Assembly: GCF_000321225.1 (NCBI RefSeq)
Contig: NW_004450323.1
Coordinates: forward strand, 4,713,924-4,777,923
Reading direction: 5' to 3'
Length of the DNA: 64,000 nucleotides
From: Odobenus rosmarus divergens
Lineage: Eukaryota; Chordata; Mammalia; Carnivora; Odobenidae
Shown one piece after another: positions 49,269-59,800 of the stretch. Position 1 is the stretch's first letter. Every line of letters starts with the position of its first letter. The notes below the pieces were generated by a model that saw nothing but the letters and a program-made list of their open reading frames with translations, was not told the origin of the DNA and did no database searches. The position numbers and the translations under genes are program-made.

Positions 49269-51744
49269 CTCTCTTAGACTGCTCAGTTCTTACAGCAGAA
49301 ACTTGCTAAATAACATTTAAAGAACATAAGGATATGCTACGAGCAACCTTCCAAGAGTTTCCAAAAGAAAATTAGGATGTCTGCAGAATCTATCCACTTG
49401 CAAGATTTATCACTATTTCCCACTCTTTACACTGTAACTATATATGCATCTGCAGATAGAGAACACTCACAGGTCTGAAGAGGCACTCCGCCAAGGCTAT
49501 GAATAGCCTCCTTACCTTTTAGTTAAATTCTTTTTCGTGTATATCCTCCCCACCTCTCCCTCCAGCCACCTTTCAACCCTTCTTTTTCCTTAGTGTCTTG
49601 GGGAAAGGACTTACATTAATGGTGGAGTAAAGGATTACCAGAACTAATTGAATTTCCTTTTTAGGACATTTTAAAAGATGTTCTTAGTTATAAGATTTGA
49701 TCCTGAAGTGCTACATATTTTTTTTGAAAGATACTCCATTATTTTCCTGTAATCAAAAAATATTTCTTTTCTCCAAAGGTATATTCTTTATTACAAATGC
49801 ATTTAGTGACCATTATTTTATTTGAGGCCTGAAGTCTAATAACTGGTAAAATAATTTCTGTCATTTGGTCTCCCTGCATATCAAAATGTGTGTCCTCATA
49901 CTACCTCCGTTGGAAATCTGAGGCTGGTGAAACCGCCAATTCCAGCAGTGTCTTGCAACTGACACAGCCTCAAAAAAAAAAAAAAAAAAAAAAGTTTGCA
50001 GTTTATTTTGGCAGAATGGCTTCCCACTGGGGTGAATGGCCACACAGGCACTTAATTATTCACTAATCCAGCCCTGGAACTTTAGCTGCCTTGATTTTTT
50101 TTTTTTTTTAAAACTAGGGAGGCGTTGGCATGATTCCCAAGGAAGTGGTCTATTGTCCTTGAAACTCTTCTTTAGGATTGAGCCTGTGGATGAGTAAGGC
50201 TTCTTTGGTACCTTGGGCACCAATTTCACTTTGCATTGTGTTCAGAGTTACATTATGATGTGCTGTTCCAGTATATCATAATGAGGCAGATCAAGAAGTG
50301 TTTCATTCATTGCTAAGTCTACAGTATGTACCAGTTTGGCCACATGGAAGAGGACAGGAGATACTGCTTTCTGTGGGTTGAATTTTAACCCATGATGCAT
50401 TTTATTTTAACAACATTTAAATTAAAAATAGTGTTTTCAACTTGCTTGTCCTCTGTACCAATCTTCAGAGATTACTTAGTCTCTGTTACAGGATCATCAC
50501 AAAAAAATGAATGCTAAGATTTATGGAAGGCATTATATAGCTTGGAGGGAGGGTAGTAGCCAGATAATGTTACCTATGTGTTTGCCGCAGGCTTTTTCAA
50601 GTGAGCTTTATTAAACTTCGGAATTACTCTGTGTTCGGTATGTTGAGGTCCTCTTTGAACAGTTATGAGAAGGAAAACCTGTTATAAACATTAACTTCCT
50701 TACTGCTGATGAGCAATTATGATTATTACTGATTTCTTTCTTTAGGTTTTTCCTTTGAAATGTAATAAACTTGAGAACCTGAACTTCTTCTTATGAATAC
50801 ATAGGTTATGTTTTTCATATATGGATTTCTATCAAATATGAACTATAAATAATTTTATTATCTAAGTTATTTTAGATTTATGTGATGAAGCATCTCTACA
50901 AAATATTTCCAAAGAACTGAGCTTTAAAAAATTTTACATGAGGTTTCTGAATTAAAACTTCAAGCTGTAAGCTTGTTAGAAGTTAAGTGAGATTATAGTA
51001 TTTTAGTGGTACCTCATTGTTCTCAGCATCTTTACAATTGTGTGTGATTTTTAAAGTAGAGCTTTGGAACCTTTTGTTGTGTTCTTGCTGTTAGATTGAG
51101 AAAGTGCAATCTGTTGACTTAAAGGCAAAGTAAACATTTTTAGGAGTTTATCAGTGTCCCATAAAGGAAACAAGCAAGAGGTCTTGATGGCATTACTTTA
51201 AACATATGTTAAAAATAGACCAGAAGCGATCCTGAACAAGAATCTTTGTAAGCTTTCCTTAGTATGCTTTCAGTAGCAGAAGCAGATAAACTATTTTATT
51301 ATGTAATTACTGAGAAAATTCACTGGTAGTTTTCCCCCACACACAACCAAATAGGGGCTCTGAGATGGGAAGTTCCATTTCATTTTTGACAGTGATTTCC
51401 CTCAACTCTGAAGACAAAACCCCTTTTACAACTCTGAGCTAATTTTCAAATATTAGTTTCCCACATGGGTGTTTTAAGTAAATTTGAGAGTGTTTTGCTG
51501 TTTATATTAAAGAACTCTGGAAACAAATATGAATGAGATGGAAATTTCTATCCTAAAGTTGAGTATATGGGCTAGAATTCCCAGTTTACCTTAGAAAAAA
51601 CTACACATGTATGTTTCTGATTTAAACAATATCATATCTTAAGAAATGGGAACTGTGTAAAAGTTGCCTTAATAGGTTTTTTTCCTTCCATCTGTGTCCC
51701 ATCCTTGTCATACTCTGCCAGCTAGGGATATTTAAAGAAAATTA

Positions 51745-52315
51745 TTTTTTTTAAGTGTTTTATTTTAATTTCAGTTAGTTAACATACAGTGTTATATTAG
51801 TTTCAGGTGTATAATATAGTGATTCAACACTTCCATACAACACCCAGTGCTCACCACAGCAAGTACGTGCCTTAATCCATCACCTATGTAACCCACCCCC
51901 AACCCCTCCCCTCTGGTAACCATAGTTCTCTATAATTAAAAGTCTGTTTCTTGGTTTGTCTCTCTGTCTCTCTATTTTTTCCTTTGCTTGTTTGTTTTGT
52001 TTCTTAAATTCCACATATGAGTGAAATCATGTGGTATTTGTCTTTCTCTGACTTATTTTTTTAATAAAGATTTTACTTATTCATTTGAGAAAGAGAGAGA
52101 AACAGAGCACAAGCAGGAGGAGAGGCAGAGGGCGAAGCAGACTCCCTGCTGAGCTGGGAGCCCAACTTGGGGCTCAGTCCCAGGACCTGGAGATCATGAC
52201 CTGAGCCGAAGGCAGACACAACCCTCTGAGCCACCCAGGCACCCTTCTCTGACTTATTTCACTTAGCATTATATGCTCTAGCTCTATCCATCATTTTTTA
52301 TTTGCCTTTTTAAGA
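51745..52315 (-). mobile_element. L1 3'-end, antisense, split by a SINE
   Basis: The sequence TTTCAGTTAGTTAACATACA, CACCCAGTGCTCACCACAGC and TTCCACATATGAGTGAAATC, with TTTCACTTAGCATTATATGC after the SINE, is a well-preserved antisense L1 3' UTR. Confidence 0.9.
52059..52244 (-). mobile_element. CAN-SINE inserted in L1
   Basis: This minus copy ends TGAGCCACCCAGGCACCC. It is flanked by a perfect 15-bp duplication, TTCTCTGACTTATTT (52044-52058 and 52245-52259). It lies about 970 bp upstream of TSEN15 exon 4. Confidence 0.95.
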
Positions 52316-53190
52316 ATGCTCCTCTGGAGGTTACATTTTACCGAATTATTGAACACGAGCTTTATTGCGTAGGTAATAAGGATTTTTAGTTTCTGGTAAA
52401 CAAAAGCTAATAGCACTTTGAAGTAGCTAGGAGATACTAGATTTGGTAGATTATTTTCCATAACAAGCAAACTGAAACCCTTTATAACATTGATGCTTGA
52501 TATATAACTTTACAAGAAAAAGTTTTCTCTCTACATTTTTCTCTTAGCTTCTACTAAGTATCAGAATACATATTGAAAACCATAAAAATATCTATACTCA
52601 TATCTAATAATTCCAACCTTGGAAAGACCGAACAGAAACAATTACCTACAGAAGAATCATCATCACATCTTTATTAGTGCCCTTCTCCCCACGAAAGGCC
52701 TGAGAGAACTCTATAGGAATAGGGGAATGATTGGGTAAATTTTGAGTCAATAGATAATATATAGCCATTTAAAGATAGTAATGACAAACACCATGTAGAA
52801 ACATGGAAATGTTTATTATCTATTTTTTTTTGAAGCAAATCTGAATACCACATTGTTCCACTCTATGATACCAAGTTGGAAAATGAATGCCCAGGATCCA
52901 TAGACCATAGGTGCACTGAACACTGTTAGTACACCATTCTGTAGGTTCCTGAATACAGTCTGATTCTGTCATGTGTGATATCAGGAGAGATGGGTAAATC
53001 CAAAAGACTGAAAGTCAGTAGATGGCTCTTATTTGCAGGATTTTCTATATGAGACAACTTTAGATGTTTATATTTGAGCCTTCAGACATTTCCTTAGTCA
53101 GTATTATGGATATAATGTTATTACCTACCTCTTCCCCCAAGATTTTACAGTGTTTGATCTTATTATTAATTGAGTGACTGTGAATCCTAA

Positions 53191-53409
<219 letters not shown>

Positions 53410-53872
53410 TAAGTGCAAATCAAGCCATTTACCTTCCTTTGCAATATGAAAATTCAAGAAAATTATGACCTGATTTTCACACCTCAGAAACTTGGCTGTT
53501 TTGTTTAAAGTAATATGTTCCTAGTTTCTACAAAAATAATTAGACTTTTTTTTTTACTCTTTGGAGAATTTCATAGTCTCCCGGAGTACTTCATAAATTC
53601 ATGATATTATTTGAGAATTAACTGAGGTGGAATGTGAAGGCTTCTAATAGCTTTAGCCAAAAGAACACTTCTTCAGAAAATGTTAAATTGGTTGACAGTT
53701 TGACAGGAACCTTTTAATAAAATAAATGTGTTATGTATGATTTCCTTATATACTTTGTTGGTGTATTTGGGATAATTACATTAAATATCTTTCTGATTTT
53801 GCTTTTAAATTACCTTATTTAATATTGGGGGAAAAGTCCATCCTGATCTTTTTTTTTTTTTTTATGTTGCAG

Positions 53873-53893
53873 AATATTTCCCTTAGAAGATGA
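53873..53893 (+). CDS. TSEN15: TSEN15 coding exon 5 (terminal, 6 residues)
   Basis: The coding part of the last exon is only NISLRR followed by TGA. It follows a long T-run and an acceptor ATGTTGCAG at 53872. The PDPQ|NISLRR junction matches the C-terminus recalled for TSEN15. It is too short to be called from an open-frame scan and was placed by splice logic. A first polyadenylation signal candidate lies 127 nt after the stop. Confidence 0.9.
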   Translation, partial: NISLRR

Positions 53894-54019
53894 CACCTAT
53901 ACTTCCTGAAGCTTACTGTGAGAGTGGATTTGAGATCCGTCAGCCTGGTTCATCTTTTATCTCAGAGATAGTTAGGGTTGACTTAGCTGGTCCTATTCCA
54001 TAAGTTTTTCTTTTTGAAG

Positions 54020-54025
54020 AATAAA
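54020..54025 (+). terminator. Candidate TSEN15 polyadenylation signal (AATAAA)
   Basis: This is the first canonical AATAAA after the TSEN15 stop codon, 127 nt downstream. It would give a very short 3' UTR. A second AATAAA at about 54910 lies inside a DNA transposon relic. Which one is used cannot be told from the sequence. Confidence 0.4.
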
Positions 54026-54757
54026 ACTTTCCCAGATAGAAGAATTTTTTTGTTGATAAATATAGGGTAGTTGCTCTAGAACTTTCTTACCTGGAGACAG
54101 TTTAATTACAGTTAAATACAAGTTGATGCTTAGGATGTGTTCAGAGGGGTGGAACACGTGTGTTTCTTCTGTCATCCGCCACTCATAGCTGCCTCATTGT
54201 TCATTGCTGCCACTGCTAACACATTGTTGAGACTTACCTTTCTCTAATTCAACCCTCTCAGTGCCTTTTGGCCACTACAGCTAGCCTGTGGTGGTGTTTC
54301 ATGGATACCTGGACCCTTGGAGAGTTTGCTCAGTCTCCTTTTAAATCCCCAATAGAAAGTAACAGTTTTCTTTCTATTGGTTTTTATGTGGCATTTACTG
54401 TTGACTTTAAGTCAAAAGTAAAAATATGCTCATCCAGAGTATAAAATTACATCCCTGTCAGACTAATAGGGACCAGAAGAGTGCTACCAATGGGTTACTT
54501 CCTACCTAAGTAAAGGAAGTACTGGGCCTTCCTTTCCATTCTTATTACCACCACCCTTATTATATCATAGTTAGAATATTATGTGAGATGGTGAGAAACG
54601 GTGTCAGCTTTAAAGACATCTTTATTAAGTAGACCCAGTTATTCCACTTTTGTTAATACCTCCCAGTTATGTTGCCTAAAATATAAAAAATTATATGCAC
54701 AAAGATTCCAAGTGACATTAATTGTAATAGCCAAAATAATCACTTAAAAGTTTTAGG

Positions 54758-54957
54758 AAGGGGTCACGAAACTTTTTCTATAAAGGGCAGAAAAGAAATA
54801 TTTTAGGCTTCGCAAACCATACAGTCTCTCTTAAAACTTCTCAAATGTGCCGTTTGTAGTACAAAAATAACCATGGACAATATGTAAATAAATGGGCATG
54901 GCTGTGTTCTAATAAAACTTTATTTACAAATGCAGGGCCACAGTTTGCCAATCCCTG
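54758..54957 (+). mobile_element. hAT-Charlie-type non-autonomous transposon relic
   Basis: It belongs to the same family as 41734-41957: GGGTCACGAAACTTTTTCT ... GGGCATGGCTGTGTTCTAAT, AAAACTTTATTTACAAATGC, GTTTGCCAATCCCTG. It contains an AATAAA that could be mistaken for a TSEN15 polyadenylation signal. Confidence 0.75.
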
Positions 54958-55289
54958 GTATAAGGAAATAGTTAATAAACAGATATAGATAGCCAATGAG
55001 TGGTACATTATGTACTCATTAAAATTTAGTAATGAATAAATGAAAAACATGAGAAAATATTTAATTAAAAAAACAAGATATGAAAGTGTGTGAATGGGTA
55101 AGTTCATGGCTATAAATAACACACCAAGTATATAATAAAAGGGTGACAAAATAAATTACTAACTGTTCTTATAATAGGGTGGCAGAGCAATAAATGGATG
55201 ACTTTGTCTTTCTTTAGTATTTAGTATATTTTTTCTTTATTTGTATTACTTTTATAATGTTTTAAAATTAAAAAAATATCTTGAGATCT

Positions 55290-55630
55290 ATATTAGTTTC
55301 TGTCATTGCATAATATTACCACAAACTTAGCAACTATAACAACACACATTTAATATCTCAAAGTTGGCTTCAGTCAAGCCAGTCTCCACTGAGACTTGTC
55401 TGGGCAAGAGTCACCTTCTCCCTCATGTGGTTGTTCGAAGATTTCAATGCCCTGTGGGCTGTTGGACTGATGGTCTCAGTTTCTAGGGGGCTGTTGGCAA
55501 GAGGCCACCCTCCACTCTTTGCCACACGGGCCTTGCCAGCACAACTGGTTGCTTCCTCAAAGCTAGCAAGGGAGACAGTTTCAGCAAGATGGATCTCATA
55601 ATCTTAAGCAATGTAGTCAGGTACATCCTG
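55290..55630 (+). repeat. Old interspersed repeat, L1M 3'-end-like
   Basis: TATTAGTTTCTGTCATTGCA, CACAAACTTAGCAACTATAA and CTCACATTT-like phrases match a common ancient repeat (TATTAGTTTCCTATTGCTGC type). Name and right edge are tentative. Confidence 0.5.
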
Positions 55631-56217
55631 TCACTTTTGCCATGTTCTATTGGTTAGAAGCAAGTCAAGGCTAACTACTCTAGAAAACAACAGGAACCAA
55701 GAATGGAAAAATGGCAAAAAGTAAGAACATTATAAAATGGTGTAAAGCATCATTCTTGGTCTGCAGTAGTTTTTGACTCCTTTCCTTTGCTGATATTTGA
55801 ATTTCACTTTTATTCTTGTTGGAACATCTTGGCAATTCCTTTGGACTCCCTCTGCTTTCTCAGAAGGTCTGAAGATGTACCCATTCAGAACAATGTGTGT
55901 TTCTGTGACTCTGGTTGGCACTTTGCAGACCTAAGGATCCTAAAACAATTTATGATCAATTCTTGGGGTCTCTGCCATTTGATTCCTTTTGAAGCTTTTC
56001 ATCACAGTGCGAGAAAAACAGTCTGCATTTTCAGAAAGAAATTTAAGACTTAATGAACATTAGATTTGTATGTCTGATCTGGTGACCAGTGAGCCCCTAG
56101 GTAACTACAAGACCAGAAGTATCTTCTGGAGTTGACTCAAAAAGAGCGTTCCCACAGAAATCCTTAAAATTAGGCCTCAATCTCATTGTATGTCCTGGGG
56201 TATCTCCTCTGTTTCAG

Positions 56218-56342
56218 AATGTTCCTTGTGTACTTCACCAAAGCTATTCGGCCCAAAGCCAGCCCGATACCTGTTAATATGAATAATGGTCCAGAACAGT
56301 TTGGAAAGGGAGGCAACCCAGCTGTGACTGTCTCAATAATAG
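56218..56342 (+). other. Possible alternative TSEN15 terminal or internal exon
   Basis: A good acceptor (CTCCTCTGTTTCAG, ending 56217) precedes 125 nt that end at a plausible donor (AATAG|GTAAAG). The frame starting with the ATG at 56219 is open for 41 codons to the donor and, if unspliced, stops at 56365. Joined to the TSEN15 exon 3 donor (phase 2) this same frame would be used. Joined to exon 4 (phase 0) it would add 19 codons and then a stop. No product family was recognised. This is a splice-site argument only. Confidence 0.3.
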
Positions 56343-56404
56343 GTAAAGTGATTTCTCTTGTATGATCAAGTAACTGGAATTGCAGTTAATTTTGTCTCTT
56401 GTTA

Positions 56405-56526
56405 GACTATGGGCTGCTTAAGAACACAGCAAGGAACCAAGTCTTTTTTTACATCTGTGTATCCCACCACCTTCCACAAATTCACACACACTAGACTCTC
56501 AATAAATATTTAGTGAATGAATGAAT
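56405..56526 (+). repeat. L2/MIR-like 3' end with (AATG)n tail
   Basis: GACTATGGGCTGCTTAAGAA, TCTGTGTATCCCACCACC and CTCAATAAATATTTAGTGAA followed by TGAATGAATG are typical of L2 3' ends. Confidence 0.6.
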
Positions 56527-56600
56527 GTAGATTGTAGACTTGTTTAATTGCACAGTAGCTTTTACTCTTTGCCTCAAGGCAAACTAAAGTGATCCATTTG

Positions 56601-56617
56601 GACACCAGAGGGCAGTG
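56601..56617 (+). promoter_or_regulatory. CTCF-like motif
   Basis: GACACCAGAGGGCAGTG matches the CTCF core pattern (CCA..AG.GGGCAG-type). It lies about 2.7 kb past the TSEN15 stop, a plausible position for a boundary site. Single-motif matches are common, so this is tentative. Confidence 0.35.
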
Positions 56618-57964
56618 CTAAATAAGCACCAAATTTTCAGACTCAAGGAGTAGGTTGGTTAGCTTGAGAAGTGCTCTTGAAAATTTATTTTCAATCTGTG
56701 GGAAATAGGCATAAATAAAAATATAAATAAGTTTTATGTGCTAACATCCCCTCCTTCTCCTTTCTGGCATGCCTCTAAAATTATACTTTACTGACATTAA
56801 ATATGTGGCTTGATTCATGCTTTGCTCAAAATATAGATCTATATTTAAAAATAAAAGCTTGTTTGGGGCAAGGGTCGGTGGGATGGGTGTTTTTTCTAGA
56901 CTGTGGTTTTGTTCATAACCATATGAAATGATGTATTCCATTTTTTTTCTTGCAAAAGCCTAACTTACTAAACTTCAGGATCCTATTCCATAGCAAGAAT
57001 CCCCAGCTCTGAAACACTGAACTGGCTACATACCGGTGGTGAAAGACATAGATTGCTGCCGTCATAAACACAGACTTTTCCCATAACAGGAGCCCTCTCT
57101 GGGTGGGAGCAGGAAGGGGGGAAGGACATCGCTGACTTCTCTCTAGTGCTGTCTTTGCCTTTGCTTTTTGGAGTCCTTAGTCAGTTTCCCCTCTGCGTCG
57201 GAAGGACTCAGTGGAACAATGGATGATCTAGGTCTCAGGAGTCCCGACTAACCTATTTTGCTTCCCAGGCCTCCGGGCCTCTCTAGATGAATGTGTTCCT
57301 AAATGGTTTTGATCTCTTGTGAAGAACACGAAGGCAGAGGCACTTTGGAATTCTAAGCTCTACTGAGAATAGCCATCTCTGACAAAGTTCATGTAGTCTG
57401 CATTATTTTTTAACTGAAAACTTTTATATGCCTGGAACCAAATGACTTAACCAAAACTTCATGGTGTGTCATCTTGTTCTGAGCCTTTTCCGTTCTGAAT
57501 TCCTCTCTGAGGTCACATTTTCCACTGCGGCCCTAGCAGGAGGCCTTTTACTGGTGCAGCCCAGTGTTCCTGCCAGAGCCTAGAGCTCTCTATAGAAGCT
57601 CTTTATTCAGCCGCCGTATTTATGTTTAATGTGCAGAATGATGTTGTATCTGAACAATTAGTACCATTTTCCTTTCTTTCAGACCAATAGCTGTTCCGGT
57701 CCTTACCACTCTCACTCCTGCAGCCTAATCCTTTTAATGATCTTTGAATAAGAACTGCTTGTGCTTACAAAGGAAAGAGGAGAGAAAAATCATGTGACTT
57801 ACTAGGGAGGTGTACTCATAAAATGCTTAGATGATTCTGCAAAATTAAAAACCAACTTAACCAAAATCAAACAAAGATTGGGTTTTTAGGTTTCTGGATG
57901 ACTGAATGGAGGAAGTATTAGGAAGTATTTAAGTAAAGTTCACTTCATACATTTATTAATTATT

Positions 57965-58100
57965 TGCAGACATTGCTGGGCTCCTTCTGTGTGCTTGCAT
58001 GGCTAAGGTAAATGCGGAATACAAAGGTTAATGAGATATGACCTGTGCCCTCAAGGAACTCAGATAAGCAATACAACTCTCCTTAACCAGAACTCTAAAA
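57965..58100 (+). repeat. L2-like relic
   Basis: CATTGCTGGGCTCCTTCTGT, AATACAAAGGTTAATGAGAT and CCTGTGCCCTCAAGGAACTC follow the L2 3' consensus. Confidence 0.5.
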
Positions 58101-59279
58101 GGGTGTCAATGTGAGTGAGGAACACCTGTCATGCAGTGTATGTTTATGAAGTTCATGCATTTTACTTGGTGGTAAAGGGGTTCAACAACTTTTGATAAAC
58201 TGTTTTCAAACAATCATGGTATGTATATTTGTCCCAAAGGACTGAACACTGGAAGCGTACAAAGCGATATTATACAATGCTTCTCTCAGGACTTACTGTC
58301 TGGCTAGAAAGGAGAAAATCTATGTATATGAGATAATTTGAGAGCATTTCAAGGCAGTGTTATCTATGAATGTTGAGTTACCATTGTGTAGAGCTGATAT
58401 CATGTACTTGTTATTATTAACTTATTATCCTCATTTAACAGATGGAGAAATTAGCACACCAAGTTGTTAAGCAATGGCTTCGTGTAGTAGCCCGTGAGTG
58501 GATAATGAGGGCTAGAACCAGGTCTCCCAACACCTACCTCACTGTTCTTTTCAGGATACCATACCATGTATGGTGCAGGGAAATATATTAACATCAAAGA
58601 ACCTTTGGGAAGAAAAAGGTAGCTCCAGTTAGTCCTGGAGGGAGTTGGGAAGTGATTTAGGTAGGGATCAGTTAGATTAACTTCTTGTACTCTTGAACAA
58701 ATGTGTGAAAATGTCAAGCTGTTTGTAGATAGTTTGGAAAACCATATTCATAGGCAATATATTTACAAAGTTTTATTCCAAAGACCAAATACATTCATGT
58801 CCATGCTTTTATGTCAGCAAACTTAAAATTACATTTAATGTTAAGTGAGAGAGAGAAAGAGCTCAGGAAGGTTCCCTGCTTGTTGGAGCTAAATTTTGTG
58901 CTGGCACAAAGCATAGACTCTAGGAACTTTTAAAAGATGGTTTCACACTCAATGAGAAAGGGTCTTACACCCTAAATATCCCCCTAGTCCTGCTTGCTGT
59001 TGCTTGAAATCCTACCATAATTCTACTTCTTAAACATGAAACTTTGATCCAATTTAATTTGACAGTTTTATAGCACCGCATGGGGTAAGGCACAATACTA
59101 AGATTTGAAGAGACTATAAGCCCAAATATTTTATTATTAGACTCAACAGATAAAATTAATCTGATAAATTGTTAAAAGAATTTCTAAATGTTTATTCTCA
59201 GTTTTTGTACTTACTTCATTGCAGGTCAGCAATATTTTGTGGATTGATAGCCTGTGCAGACCACACTTTGACTAGCATG

Positions 59280-59800
59280 TGTTAGAGCTCAGGTGAGAAG
59301 TGATGAGAGCCTGAACCCCACCAGTAGCCCAGGTATATTAGGATGCGCTAGATTATGATGCTGTTGGTTCACAACCCAAGAATTTCCCTGGGAGAAATCT
59401 GAAACTGGCCCCATCCACAGGGGGCAGGGAGAAAACAAAAGAGAGACAGACCACTCCAGATTGGTAGATGGCAGTTTTAATAAGCAAGGGAACTTAAATA
59501 TAGGGCTTATCTTGGGTGGCTGCAAGATGAGTAGGTCTCCCCACCCACCCTGCCAGAATCATAGACATTTCTATAAAGGCCTGAACTTGATTCAGTCACA
59601 TCTACCATTCAGATAGTTTCAATAACACATTGCTCTCTCAAAGTCGCCTCCTTGAAAATGACTCCCCTTGTGGGAATGGTGGGCAGAGTGTACATGCCAA
59701 GGATAGGGGAGAGGGTGAGGAGCCTCCGATTACCTGGTCCAGCTCTTGGGTCAACCAGTGGTCATGTCCTCTTGATGACATGCTGTAATAACCAGTGAAT
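59280..59800. other. Possible LTR or other old repeat, unidentified
   Basis: The stretch around 59400-59560 (ACCACTCCAGATTGGTAGAT, GTTTTAATAAGCAAGGGAAC) reads like part of a retroviral-type LTR or other repeat. No terminal TG...CA pair or target duplication was established. Confidence 0.2.

Noticed and set aside
54910..54915. AATAAA as the TSEN15 polyadenylation signal
   Set aside because: It lies inside an hAT-type transposon relic that carries this motif in its consensus; an earlier signal exists at 54020.
55730..56053. Overlapping 63- and 88-codon frames on opposite strands, considered as a pseudogene
   Set aside because: No protein family was recognised and there is no poly-A tail or splice context; chance cannot be excluded.
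59410..59430. Second CTCF-like motif (CCACAGGGGGCAGGG)
   Set aside because: The spacing upstream of AGGGGGC is one base short of the CTCF core, so the match is weak.
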